A stretch of 46,829 nt of DNA from Methylobacterium hispanicum (GTDB lineage: Bacteria; Pseudomonadota; Alphaproteobacteria; Rhizobiales; Beijerinckiaceae), in contig NZ_BPQO01000041.1 in NCBI RefSeq assembly GCF_022179285.1, positions 1 through 46,829 on the forward strand, read 5' to 3'. Shown piece by piece: positions 16,650 through 25,061 of this stretch. A program made the translations under genes and the position numbers. The notes beneath the pieces were generated by a model. The model was given only the letters and a program-made list of their open reading frames with translations, did no database searches and was not told the origin of the DNA. Each line of letters starts with the position of its first letter. Positions within the stretch are counted from its first letter, which is position 1.

Positions 16650-17303
16650 ATGACGGCCACGCTGACGATCTCCAGCCGCAACTACTCGTCCTGGTCGCTG
16701 CGCGGCTGGCTGATCTGCCGGATGGCCGGGCTCGACTTCGCGACCGAGATCCTGGCCGGCGACGACGCCGCAAGCCGGGCCGAGCTGCTCCACCTCTCGC
16801 CCTCGTTCCTCGTGCCCCGCCTGCGCCACGAGGGCATCGTGGTCTGGGACACGCTCGCCATCGCGCAGTACCTCAACGAGACCTTCCCCGAAGCAGGCTT
16901 CCTGCCCAAGGACCCCGCCGCGCGCGCCCATTGCCGCTCCATCGCGGGCGAGATGCACGGCGGCTTCATCAACCTGCGCTCGGCCCTGCCGATGAACCTG
17001 AAGGCCTTCCACCCGAACTTCCCGATCTTCAACGGCGCCCGGGGCGACATCGAGCGCATCGTCACGATCTTCGACGACTGCCTCGCCCGCTACGACGGCC
17101 CCTTCCTGTTCGGCGAGCGTCCGACGCTGGCCGACGCGATGTATGCCCCCGTCTGCACGCGCTTCCGTACCTACGACGTGGCGCTGCCGCCGCGCGCGGG
17201 CGCCTATCGCGACACGATCCTGCGCTGGCCCCTGATGGCGGAATGGGCGGAAGCGGCCGCCGAGGAGCCGGAGGAGATTGAAGAGCTCGACATGGAGTTC
17301 TGA
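16650..17303 (+). CDS. Glutathione S-transferase family protein
   Basis: 217 residues. The thioredoxin-like N-terminal domain (~1-80) begins TLTISSRNYSSWSLRGWLI; the Ser residues in SRNYSS are candidates for the catalytic position. LSPSFLVPRLRHEGIVVWDT holds the conserved cis-Pro region, followed by IAQYLNE. The C-terminal helical domain (~90-217) includes the N-capping motif region GERPTLADAMYAPVCTRF. GGGAGG lies 7 bp before the ATG. The acidic C-terminus (EEPEEIEELDMEF) is unusual but not disabling. The substrate cannot be predicted. It stands alone between two operons. Confidence 0.88.
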   Translation: MTATLTISSRNYSSWSLRGWLICRMAGLDFATEILAGDDAASRAELLHLSPSFLVPRLRHEGIVVWDTLAIAQYLNETFPEAGFLPKDPAARAHCRSIAGEMHGGFINLRSALPMNLKAFHPNFPIFNGARGDIERIVTIFDDCLARYDGPFLFGERPTLADAMYAPVCTRFRTYDVALPPRAGAYRDTILRWPLMAEWAEAAAEEPEEIEELDMEF

Positions 17304-17507
17304 TCGGGCGCCAGCGACCGGAACCATACAGCCACTCTGCACTTTATTGCATAGCTGATCCGCTCCCGACCCCATGGCGGCGGGGACGCCCGCCGTCCGG
17401 CCCGGCCATCCGCCACCGAAACCGGCGCATTCAGGGGCGAAGTGACAGGCTGACAGGCGTCCTTTGTCGAACCACCTGAGCGCTTGATTGAAGCCCACCT
17501 GCATTTC

Positions 17508-17536
17508 TGTTCCTCTCGGGTCTTAGAACAGGAACA
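17508..17536 (+). promoter_or_regulatory. Inverted repeat in the fdsG leader
   Basis: TGTTCCT (17508-17514) and AGGAACA (17530-17536) form a perfect 7-bp inverted repeat with 15 bp between, ending 16 bp before the fdsG ATG at 17553. It may be a dimeric regulator site or an RNA hairpin next to the ribosome binding site. The rest of the 249-bp gap upstream shows no feature I can name. Confidence 0.4.
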
Positions 17537-17552
17537 ATGTAGGTAGGAAACG

Positions 17553-18026
17553 ATGCCGCGTTTCGAGCCTTGGAGCGCCCCGCGCGCTGCCGGGATCATC
17601 GCCGAGCACACCCATCTGGAAGGAGCGACGCTGCCGATCCTGCACGCGCTGCAGGAGACCTTCGGCTACGTCGATGCGGGGGCCGTGCCGCTGATCGCCG
17701 ACGCGCTGAATGTGTCGCGCGCCGAGGTCCACGGCTGCATCACCTTCTACCACGATTTCCGCAGCGCGCCGGCCGGCCGCCACACGGTGAAGCTCTGCCG
17801 CGCCGAGGCCTGCCAGGCCATGGGCTCGGACAAGCTCCACGCCGACATCCTCCGGCGCCTCGGCACGGAGTGGCACGGCACCACGGCGGACGGCTCCTGC
17901 ACCGTCGAGCCGGTCTACTGCCTCGGTCTCTGCGCCAACGGTCCCGCCGCCCTCGTCGACGGCGAGCCGGTCGCCCACCTGACCGCCGACGCCCTCGAGG
18001 CCACCCTGACGGAGGTGCGCCAGTGA
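17553..18026 (+). CDS. fdsG: NAD-dependent formate dehydrogenase, gamma subunit
   Basis: A NuoE-like [2Fe-2S] subunit that relays electrons between the FdsB flavin module and FdsA. 157 residues, thioredoxin-like, with four cluster ligands Cys82, Cys87, Cys123 and Cys127 (VKLCRAEACQAMG; VYCLGLCANGPA). The N-terminal helical region (ILHALQETFGYV) is typical of NuoE relatives. It is the first gene of fdsGBAD; its stop overlaps the GTG of fdsB (GTGA). In Methylobacterium the same set has been called fdh2. An AGGTAGGAAA ribosome site lies just upstream. Confidence 0.95.
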   Translation: MPRFEPWSAPRAAGIIAEHTHLEGATLPILHALQETFGYVDAGAVPLIADALNVSRAEVHGCITFYHDFRSAPAGRHTVKLCRAEACQAMGSDKLHADILRRLGTEWHGTTADGSCTVEPVYCLGLCANGPAALVDGEPVAHLTADALEATLTEVRQ

Positions 18027-19582
18027 GCGTCACGATCACCGTTCCGCGCGACGCCGTCGCGCTCGGGCTCGGCGCCAACCGGGTCGCCCGCGCCCTCTTC
18101 GCCGGGGCCGAGCGCCGCGGCCTCGACATCACGGTCAAGCGCACCGGCTCGCGCGGCCTGTTCTGGCTGGAGCCGATGGTCGAGGTCGAGACGGCCGAGG
18201 GCCGGATCGCCTACGGCCCGGTCACCCCGAAGGACGTCGACGCCCTGCTCGATGCCGGCCTGACCACCGGCGGGGAGCATGCCCTGCGCCTCGGCGACCC
18301 GGAGAGAATCCCCTACCTCGCCCGGCAGCAGCGCCTGACCTTCCACCGCTGCGGCGTGGTCGATCCCGTCTCGGTTGCGGATTACCGGGCGCATGGCGGC
18401 TATCGCGGGCTCGAGACGGCTCTGGCCAAGGACGCCGAGGGCATCGTCGCGGAGGTGCGCGAGTCGGGCCTGCGCGGCCGCGGCGGCGCGGGCTTCCCGG
18501 CCGGCATCAAGTGGAACACGGTGATGCTGGCGAAGGCCGACCAGAAATACGTGGTCTGCAACGCCGACGAGGGCGATTCCGGCACCTTCGCCGACCGGAT
18601 GATGATGGAGGGCGACCCCTTCAACCTCATCGAGGGCATGACGATCGCCGGCATCGCGACGGGCGCCACGCGCGGCTACATCTACCTGCGCTCCGAGTAT
18701 CCGCAGGCTTATCAAGCGCTGAAGGAGGCCATCGCCAACGGCATCGAGGCCGGAGTACTGGGCGAGAACGTCCTGGGCTCGGGCAAGGCCTTCCATCTCG
18801 AAGTCCGGCTCGGTGCCGGTGCCTATATCTGCGGCGAGGAGACCTCGCTCCTGGAGAGCCTGGAGGGCCGCCGCGGCATCGTGCGGGCCAAGCCCCCGAT
18901 CCCGGCGCTGAAGGGCTTTCTCGGCCAGCCGACGCTCGTCAACAACGTGATGACCTTCACGGCCGTGCCCTGGATCCTGGAGCACGGCGCCAAGGCCTAC
19001 GCCGATTACGGCATGGGCCGCTCGCTCGGCACCCTGCCGATCCAGCTCGCCGGCAATATCCGGCACGGCGGCCTGATCGAGATGGCCTTCGGCATCACCC
19101 TGCGCGAGGTCATCGAGGATTTCGGCGGCGGCACCCGCTCCGGGCGTCCGGTCCGCGCCGTGCAGGTCGGCGGCCCGCTCGGCGCCTACTTCCCCGACGA
19201 ACTCCTCGACACACCCCTCGACTACGAGGCGATGGCTGCGAAGAAAGGCCTCGTCGGCCACGGCGGCATCGTGGTCTTCGACGACACCGTCGACATGGCC
19301 AAACAGGCCCGCTTCGCCTTCGAGTTCTGCGCCACCGAGTCCTGCGGCAAGTGCACGCCCTGCCGCATCGGCGCGACGCGGGGCGTCGAGACGATGGACA
19401 AGGTGATCTCCGGTATCCGGCCGGACCAGAACCTCAAGCTGGTCGAGGACCTCTGCGAGGTCATGACCGACGGGTCGCTCTGCGCCATGGGCGGGCTGAC
19501 CCCGATGCCCGTGATGAGCGCGATCACCCATTTCCCCGAGGATTTCAGGCGCGCCGGGGACCTCCCGGTCGCGGCCGAGTGA
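18023..19582 (+). CDS. fdsB: NAD-dependent formate dehydrogenase, beta subunit (diaphorase)
   Basis: The NuoF-like subunit carries FMN and reduces NAD+. 519 residues: an N-terminal thioredoxin-like region (~1-110), the FMN/NADH-binding Gly-rich loop (LRGRGGAGFPAGIKW), KYVVCNADEGDSGTFADR, GAYICGEETSLLESLEG, and the C-terminal [4Fe-4S] motif ESCGKCTPCRIG with a later DGSLCAMGG Cys. It is translationally coupled to fdsG by a 4-nt overlap. FdsA follows with a GAGGAGG ribosome site that overlaps the fdsB stop. The cytoplasmic complex yields NADH and CO2 from formate. Confidence 0.96.
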   Translation: MSVTITVPRDAVALGLGANRVARALFAGAERRGLDITVKRTGSRGLFWLEPMVEVETAEGRIAYGPVTPKDVDALLDAGLTTGGEHALRLGDPERIPYLARQQRLTFHRCGVVDPVSVADYRAHGGYRGLETALAKDAEGIVAEVRESGLRGRGGAGFPAGIKWNTVMLAKADQKYVVCNADEGDSGTFADRMMMEGDPFNLIEGMTIAGIATGATRGYIYLRSEYPQAYQALKEAIANGIEAGVLGENVLGSGKAFHLEVRLGAGAYICGEETSLLESLEGRRGIVRAKPPIPALKGFLGQPTLVNNVMTFTAVPWILEHGAKAYADYGMGRSLGTLPIQLAGNIRHGGLIEMAFGITLREVIEDFGGGTRSGRPVRAVQVGGPLGAYFPDELLDTPLDYEAMAAKKGLVGHGGIVVFDDTVDMAKQARFAFEFCATESCGKCTPCRIGATRGVETMDKVISGIRPDQNLKLVEDLCEVMTDGSLCAMGGLTPMPVMSAITHFPEDFRRAGDLPVAAE

Positions 19583-19592
19583 GGAGGTGTCG

Positions 19593-22454
19593 ATGGGCCT
19601 GATCAAGGAAATCGACTACGGCACGCCGATCCGCGTCAATGCGCAGACCGTGACGCTGACGATCGACGGCATGTCGGTGACGGTCCCGGCCGGCACCTCG
19701 GTGATGGCGGCCGCGATGAACGCGGGCACGCAGATCCCGAAGCTCTGCGCCACCGACAGCCTGGAGCCCTTCGGCTCCTGCCGCCTCTGCCTCGTCGAGA
19801 TCGAGGGCCGGCGCGGCACGCCCGCCTCCTGCACGACGCCTGCCGAGAACGGCATGGTGGTGCACACGCAGTCGGACAAGCTCCACCGGCTCCGCAAGGG
19901 CGTGATGGAGCTCTACATCTCCGATCACCCGCTCGACTGCCTGACCTGCGCGGCCAACGGCGATTGCGAGCTGCAGACGCAGGCCGGCGTCGTGGGCCTG
20001 CGCGACGTGCGCTACGGCTACGAGGGCGACAACCACGTCCGGCCGACCTCGGAGAAGTACCTGCCGAAGGACGAGTCGAACCCCTACTTCACCTACGACC
20101 CGTCGAAGTGCATCGTCTGCAACCGCTGCGTCCGCGCCTGCGAGGAGGTGCAGGGCACCTTCGCGCTGACCATCGCAGGGAGAGGCTTCGACAGCCGCGT
20201 CGCCGCGGGTCCGACGAACTTCTTCGAATCGGAGTGCGTCTCCTGCGGCGCCTGCGTGCAGGCCTGCCCGACCGCGACCCTCCAGGAGAAGTCGATCCAC
20301 GAGTTCGGCCAGCCCGAGCACGCCGAGGTCACGACCTGCGCCTATTGCGGCGTCGGCTGCTCGTTCAAGGCCGAGATGCAGGGCGAGCGGGTCGTCCGCA
20401 TGGTGCCCTACAAGGGAGGCAAGGCCAACGAGGGCCATAGCTGCGTCAAGGGCCGCTTCGCCTACGGCTACGCCACCCACAAGGACCGCATCACCAAGCC
20501 GATGATCCGCGAGAAGATCACGGATCCGTGGCAGGAGGTGTCGTGGGAGGTCGCCATCGATCGCGCGGCCAGCGAGTTCAAGCGCATCCAGGCGAAATAC
20601 GGAAAAGACTCGGTCGGCGGCATCACCTCGTCGCGCTGCACCAACGAGGAAGCCTACCTCGTCCAGAAGCTCGTGCGCGCGGCCTTCGGCAACAACAACG
20701 TCGACACCTGCGCCCGCGTCTGCCACTCGCCGACCGGCTACGGCCTGATGTCGACGCTCGGCACCTCGGCCGGCACCCAGGACTTCGCCTCGGTGGCGCA
20801 TTCCGACGTGATCCTGGTGATCGGCGCCAACCCGACCGACGGCCACCCGGTCTTCGGCTCGCGCATGAAGAAGCGCCTGCGCGAGGGCGCCAAGCTCATC
20901 GTCGCGGATCCCCGCAAGATCGACCTCGTGAAGTCGCCCCACATCAAGGCGGACTTCCACCTGCCCCTGAAGCCCGGCTCCAACGTCGCCTTCATCAACT
21001 CCCTGGCGCACGTCATCGTCACCGAGGGGCTGATCGACGAGGCCTATGTCCGCGAGCGCTGCGATCTGGCCGAGTTCGAGTCCTGGGCCCGCTTCGTCGC
21101 CGACGAGCGCCACGCGCCGGAGAACCAGCAGCAATTCACCGGGCTCGATCCGGCCGAGGTGCGGGGCGCCGCCCGCCTCTACGCCAAGGGTGGTGCGGCC
21201 GGCATCTACTACGGCCTCGGCGTCACCGAGCACAGCCAGGGCTCGACCATGGTGATGGGCATGGCCAACATCGCCATGGCCACCGGCAACATCGGCATGC
21301 TGGGCGCGGGCGTGAACCCGCTGCGCGGCCAGAACAACGTGCAGGGCTCCTGCGACATGGGCTCGTTCCCGCACGAGCTGCCGGGCTACCGCCACGTCTC
21401 CGACGACGCCACCCGCGAGAGCTTCGAGTCCCTCTGGGGCGCCAAGCTCGACAACGCGCCGGGTCTGCGCATCACCAACATGCTCGACGAGGCCGTCGAT
21501 GGCGCCTTCAAGGGGATGTACATCCAGGGCGAGGACATCGCCCAGTCCGACCCCGACACGCACCACGTCACCGCGGGCCTGATGGCGATGGAGTGCATCG
21601 TCGTGCAGGACCTGTTCCTGAACGAGACCGCCAAGTACGCCCACGTCTTCCTCCCCGGGGCCTCGTTCCTGGAGAAGGACGGCACCTTCACCAACGCCGA
21701 GCGCCGCATCTCGCGCGTCCGCAAGGTGATGGCCCCGATGGGCGGCTACGGCGACTGGGAGGGCACGGTGCTGCTCTCGAACGCGCTCGGCTACCCGATG
21801 AACTACAGCCACCCGTCCGAGATCATGGACGAGATCGCCGCGCTGACCCCGAGCTTCACCGGCGTGTCCTACGCCAAGCTGGAGGAGCTGGGTTCCGTGC
21901 AGTGGCCCTGCAACGAGCAGGCGCCGCTCGGCACCCCGATGATGCACGTGGACCGCTTCGTCCGCGGCAAGGGCCGGTTCATGATCACCGAGTTCGTGCC
22001 GACCGAGGAGCGCACGGGGGCGAAGTTCCCGCTCATCCTCACCACGGGCCGCATCCTCTCCCAGTACAATGTCGGCGCGCAGACGCGGCGCACCCACAAT
22101 TCGCGCTGGCACGAGGAGGACGTGCTGGAGATCCACCCCTTCGACGCGGAGCTGCGCGGCATCGTGGACGGCGACCTCGTCGCCCTGGAGAGCCGCTCGG
22201 GCGACATCGCGCTGAAGGCCCGGGTCTCCGAGCGGATGCAGCCGGGCGTGGTCTACACGACCTTCCACCACGCCAAGACCGGCGCCAACGTCATCACCAC
22301 CGACTACTCGGACTGGGCGACCAACTGCCCCGAGTACAAGGTCACGGCGGTGCAGGTGCGGCGCACCAACCGGCCGTCCGACTGGCAGGCGAAGTTCTAC
22401 GAGGAGGATTTCTCGCTGACGCGCATCGCCCAGTCCCTCAAGGCGGCGGAGTAA
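19593..22454 (+). CDS. fdsA: NAD-dependent formate dehydrogenase, alpha (molybdo/tungsten-pterin) subunit
   Basis: Catalytic subunit of 953 residues. The N-terminal part is NuoG-like with [2Fe-2S] Cys52/63/66/80, a His-Cys3 cluster (His112, Cys116/119/125) and two [4Fe-4S] sets (Cys173/176/179/183 and Cys215/218/221/225). The bis-MGD domain then begins with a further [4Fe-4S] set (Cys249/252/256/284). The metal ligand is Cys377, followed by His378 (TCARVCHSPTGYG), so it is a Cys and not a selenocysteine enzyme. The dinucleotide-binding domain is at the C-terminus (LTTGRILSQYNVG...). The ATG at 19593 was preferred over a GTG at 19587 because AGGAGG at 19582-19587 is 5 bp from it. Mo versus W cannot be told from sequence. 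Confidence 0.96.
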   Translation: MGLIKEIDYGTPIRVNAQTVTLTIDGMSVTVPAGTSVMAAAMNAGTQIPKLCATDSLEPFGSCRLCLVEIEGRRGTPASCTTPAENGMVVHTQSDKLHRLRKGVMELYISDHPLDCLTCAANGDCELQTQAGVVGLRDVRYGYEGDNHVRPTSEKYLPKDESNPYFTYDPSKCIVCNRCVRACEEVQGTFALTIAGRGFDSRVAAGPTNFFESECVSCGACVQACPTATLQEKSIHEFGQPEHAEVTTCAYCGVGCSFKAEMQGERVVRMVPYKGGKANEGHSCVKGRFAYGYATHKDRITKPMIREKITDPWQEVSWEVAIDRAASEFKRIQAKYGKDSVGGITSSRCTNEEAYLVQKLVRAAFGNNNVDTCARVCHSPTGYGLMSTLGTSAGTQDFASVAHSDVILVIGANPTDGHPVFGSRMKKRLREGAKLIVADPRKIDLVKSPHIKADFHLPLKPGSNVAFINSLAHVIVTEGLIDEAYVRERCDLAEFESWARFVADERHAPENQQQFTGLDPAEVRGAARLYAKGGAAGIYYGLGVTEHSQGSTMVMGMANIAMATGNIGMLGAGVNPLRGQNNVQGSCDMGSFPHELPGYRHVSDDATRESFESLWGAKLDNAPGLRITNMLDEAVDGAFKGMYIQGEDIAQSDPDTHHVTAGLMAMECIVVQDLFLNETAKYAHVFLPGASFLEKDGTFTNAERRISRVRKVMAPMGGYGDWEGTVLLSNALGYPMNYSHPSEIMDEIAALTPSFTGVSYAKLEELGSVQWPCNEQAPLGTPMMHVDRFVRGKGRFMITEFVPTEERTGAKFPLILTTGRILSQYNVGAQTRRTHNSRWHEEDVLEIHPFDAELRGIVDGDLVALESRSGDIALKARVSERMQPGVVYTTFHHAKTGANVITTDYSDWATNCPEYKVTAVQVRRTNRPSDWQAKFYEEDFSLTRIAQSLKAAE

Positions 22455-22460
22455 ACCCGG

Positions 22461-22754
22461 ATGAGCGCCCTCACGCAGGCGGACAAGCTCGTCCGCATGG
22501 CCAACCAGATCGCCGCCTTCTTCCGGTCCTACCCGGAGGAGGAGGCGGTCGCCGGCATCGACAAGCACATCCGGGCCTTCTGGACGCCGAAGATGATCGC
22601 CAATCTGGAGACCGCCCTGCCCGAGCAGGGCGAGCGGGTCGACGACCTCGTGGTCCGGGCCCTCACCGGTGAGGCGCCGCGGGCCGAGAGCCCCGTGCGG
22701 GCCGCCACCCGCGACCCGCAGCTCCTCGGCGCGGGCGCCAGCGACGCGGGCTGA
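22461..22754 (+). CDS. fdsD: NAD-dependent formate dehydrogenase, delta subunit
   Basis: A 97-residue FdsD, small and without cofactor motifs, thought to stabilise the complex. The family core is clear: KLVRMANQIAAFFRSYPEEEA, IDKHIRAFWTPKMI and a closing VVRAL segment. The last ~25 residues are poorly conserved and Ala-rich. The gene follows fdsA by 6 bp. No fdhD-type sulfurtransferase gene (fdsC) lies in the operon, unlike the fdsGBACD order known from Cupriavidus; it must be encoded elsewhere. Confidence 0.93.
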   Translation: MSALTQADKLVRMANQIAAFFRSYPEEEAVAGIDKHIRAFWTPKMIANLETALPEQGERVDDLVVRALTGEAPRAESPVRAATRDPQLLGAGASDAG

Positions 22755-22908
22755 CGCCCGCGCGCACCGCGCGAACCACCGCCGCGATCCGGATCCCGCG
22801 GGCCGGGCCCAGGTGAGATCCGCACGCCGAGGGACCTCCGGTTGAGGGCCGGAGCCCGCCGGACTACCTTGGCGTCGCCGCCCGCCCGCGTGCCGCCCGG
22901 AACGTCCC

Positions 22909-23841
22909 GTGATCGACAAGCTCGACTTCCTGCTCGCCCTCGCCCGCGAGCAGCATTTCGGTCACGCCGCCGAGGTCTGCGGGGTGACCCAGCAGACCCT
23001 CTCGGCCGGGGTCAAGCAGCTCGAGAACCGCTTCGGCGTGCAGCTCGTGCTGCGCGGCTCGCGCTTCCAGGGCTTCACGCCGGAGGGCGAGCGGGTGCTC
23101 GAATGGGCGCGCCGGATCGTGGCCGACGCCCGCGCCATGCACGAGGACGTCTCCGCGCTCCGCAAGGGGCTGACCGGGCATCTGCGCATCGCCGCGATCC
23201 CGACCGCGCTGCCGATGGTGGCGAGCCTGACGACCCCCTACCGCGCGCGCCATCCCGACGTGCGGCTCACCGTCGAGTCCACCACCTCGGCCGACATCTT
23301 CTCGCTGATCGAGAACCTGGAGGCCGATGCGGGCCTGACCTACCTCGACAACGAGCCGCTCGGCCGGGTCATCGCCGTGCCCCTCTACCGCGAGCGCTAC
23401 CGCCTGCTCACCGCGGCGGGCGGTCCCTACGACGACCGCGCCTCGGTGACCTGGGCGGAGATCGGCCGCATCCCGCTCTGCCTGCTCACGCCCAACATGC
23501 AGAACCGGCGCATCATCGACCTGCAGATCCGCGCGGCGGGCCAGGAGCCCTCGACCACACTCGAATCGAACTCGATGATCGTGCTGATGACCCATGTGCG
23601 CACCCTGCGCTGGGCGAGCGTGCTGCCGGCGATCCTCACCGATGCGCTAGGCCCCATGGAGGGCGTGCGGTCGATCCCGATCACCGGGCCGGTCCTGGAG
23701 CACACGATCGGCCTCGTGGCGGCCAAGCGCGAGCCCTCGACCCCGATGGTCACCGCCCTCGTGGCCATCGCGCGCGGCCTGACCCGGACCCTCGATCCGA
23801 CGCTCGACGGCACGGTCTACGGGCTGCCGCAGGAGCTGTGA
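22909..23841 (+). CDS. LysR-family transcriptional regulator, probably of the formate dehydrogenase genes
   Basis: 310 residues. The winged-helix N-terminus is at 1-~60 (FLLALAREQHFGHAAEVCGV, then TQQTLSAGVKQLENRFG), with a linker helix to ~90. The effector domain follows (LTGHLRIAAIPTALPMVASL...). The HTH is close in style to those of LysR proteins linked to fds operons; in Cupriavidus the regulator fdsR is divergent and upstream, whereas here it is downstream on the same strand, 154 bp after fdsD. The regulatory link is inferred from position. The GTG start at 22909 is the first that gives a complete HTH; no good Shine-Dalgarno is seen. Confidence 0.85.
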   Translation: MIDKLDFLLALAREQHFGHAAEVCGVTQQTLSAGVKQLENRFGVQLVLRGSRFQGFTPEGERVLEWARRIVADARAMHEDVSALRKGLTGHLRIAAIPTALPMVASLTTPYRARHPDVRLTVESTTSADIFSLIENLEADAGLTYLDNEPLGRVIAVPLYRERYRLLTAAGGPYDDRASVTWAEIGRIPLCLLTPNMQNRRIIDLQIRAAGQEPSTTLESNSMIVLMTHVRTLRWASVLPAILTDALGPMEGVRSIPITGPVLEHTIGLVAAKREPSTPMVTALVAIARGLTRTLDPTLDGTVYGLPQEL

Positions 23842-23860
23842 GGTCGGGGCTCGAACGAAG

Positions 23861-23888
23861 AGAGCCGCCCCGTGCCCGGAGCGGCTCT
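23861..23888 (-). terminator. Stem-loop downstream of rpmG
   Basis: AGAGCCGC (23861-23868) pairs exactly with GCGGCTCT (23881-23888) around a 12-nt loop. On the minus strand it lies 27 nt after the rpmG stop and is followed by a pyrimidine-rich CTTCGTTC tract, so it fits a weak intrinsic terminator for rpmG. It lies between convergent genes and could also serve the LysR gene, though no T-run follows on that strand. Confidence 0.65.
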
Positions 23889-23914
23889 GGAAAGCGTCTG
23901 GAGAAGAAGCCCGA

Positions 23915-24082
23915 TTACTTGATCTTGGCTTCCTTGAACTCGACGTGCTTGCGCGCGACGGGATCGTACTTGCGCATCGTCAGCTTCTCGGTCTGCGTGC
24001 GCGAGTTCTTCTTGGTGACGTAGAAGTAGCCCGTGTCCGCGGTGGAGATGAGCTTGATCTTGACGGTGACGGCCTTGGCCAT
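23915..24082 (-). CDS. rpmG: 50S ribosomal protein L33
   Basis: A 55-residue L33 of the large ribosomal subunit, recognisable through TVKIKLISTADTGYFYVTKK, NSRTQTEKLTMRKYDP and the end HVEFKEAKIK. It has no cysteines, so it is the zinc-independent (C-minus) form. The ATG at 24082 follows GGAGCG at 24089-24094 (AGGAGCGCC on the minus strand). It appears to be a single-gene transcript bounded by two stem-loops. Confidence 0.97.
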   Translation of the reverse strand: MAKAVTVKIKLISTADTGYFYVTKKNSRTQTEKLTMRKYDPVARKHVEFKEAKIK

Positions 24083-24125
24083 GGGGCGGCGCTCCTGAGC
24101 TTCGCGGCATTCCGCGTAAGCGAAA

Positions 24126-24161
24126 CGCGAAAACGAAAAGGGCCGGGCTTTGCCCCCGGCC
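24126..24161 (-). terminator. Intrinsic terminator downstream of the DUF983-NUDIX pair
   Basis: On the minus strand GGCCGGG (24161-24155) pairs with CCCGGCC (24147-24141), followed at once by CTTTTCGTTTTCGC. This is a classic GC stem with T-rich tail, 67 nt after the NUDIX stop and before rpmG. Confidence 0.75.
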
Positions 24162-24227
24162 GAATACGCGCGGGTCAATGCCCGATCCGGCCCTCGCGGT
24201 CAAGACCCACAGGGTTCTGCGGAGCCC

Positions 24228-25061
24228 CTACAGGGCCACCCGCTCCCGCTTTCCGTGGCGCTCGTAGTGGAACGGGATCTGCCGATAGGGCGCGAAGCCG
24301 GCGGCGATCTGGGCCTCCAGCTCGTCCAGCATCGTCCGGGTGATGAAGGGCAGGTCGAGCTTGCGCGCCGCGTCGAGGCGCAGCCATTCGAGCTCGACGA
24401 GTTCCGCGTCCGGCCCGATCCGGCCGGGCTCCTCGGCCGCGACGGCGCCGCGCGCCGCGGTGAAGAAGCGGGTATCGAAGCGCCGCACGCGCTTCGGCGG
24501 CGTGATCGCCCGGGCGACGAGGTGGAGCGCCTCCAGATCCGGCAGCACGCCGTGCCGGCCGAACGCCTCCCAGCCCTGCGGCACCGTCTCGGGCGGGCCG
24601 TACGCGGTGGTGCCGACGACGAGGCCGGTCTCCTCAAAGGTCTCGCGGATCGCCGCGAGCGCCAGCATCCGGCCCAGATCCTGCGGTGGGCGCGAGACCT
24701 GCCGCGCGAGCGCGGCCTCGGCGTAGTCCGGCAGCGCGTTCGCCACCGGCATGCGCCGGTCGCTGGGCTCCGTGCGGCCGCCCGGGAACACGAACCGGCC
24801 TGGCATGAAGGCGAGGCCGGGGTTGCGCCGGCCCATCAGCACGCGGAGGCCGCCGCGGCGGCGATCGACGAGGATCAGCGTGGCGGCGTCGCGCGGGCGC
24901 AGCGACCGCGCGCCGGCCGCCGGGGGCGCCTCCGCCGTCTCAGGCGCGGCCGAGTCCGGCCCGCCCGTGTCCGCCCTGTCCGGCGCCGCTCTGTCCAATG
25001 GCTGGGTCCCCCTCCGTCGCGGAGCGCACTCCGGGTAGCCCGGCGAAGCCGTGCAAGCCAA
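24228..25061 (-). CDS. NUDIX hydrolase
   Basis: Hydrolyses a nucleoside-diphosphate-linked or similar pyrophosphate. Up to 277 residues. The NUDIX domain starts at about residue 55 (RDAATLILVDRR), with LVLMGRRN-type LRVLMGRRNPGLAFMPG and VFPGGRTEP. The catalytic REXXEEXG part is AIRETFEETGLV; an insertion of ~45 residues separates the Gly of the box from it. This arrangement is known for the coenzyme-A-type and peroxisomal NUDT7/19-like branch. The start is uncertain: the ATG at 25061 gives a low-complexity Pro/Asp leader overlapping the DUF983 gene by 122 nt; a TTG at 24998 would give a shorter overlap and keep the whole domain. Confidence 0.85.
   Translation of the reverse strand: MACTASPGYPECAPRRRGTQPLDRAAPDRADTGGPDSAAPETAEAPPAAGARSLRPRDAATLILVDRRRGGLRVLMGRRNPGLAFMPGRFVFPGGRTEPSDRRMPVANALPDYAEAALARQVSRPPQDLGRMLALAAIRETFEETGLVVGTTAYGPPETVPQGWEAFGRHGVLPDLEALHLVARAITPPKRVRRFDTRFFTAARGAVAAEEPGRIGPDAELVELEWLRLDAARKLDLPFITRTMLDELEAQIAAGFAPYRQIPFHYERHGKRERVAL

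Noticed and set aside
22836..22854. CTCCGG/CCGGAG hairpin between fdsD and the LysR gene as terminator
   Set aside because: The stem is only 6 bp and no T-run follows.
19545..22919. 1124-codon open frame on the minus strand across fdsA and fdsD
   Set aside because: The + strand is certain (complete FdsA and FdsD cofactor motifs); the antisense translation has no recognisable domain.
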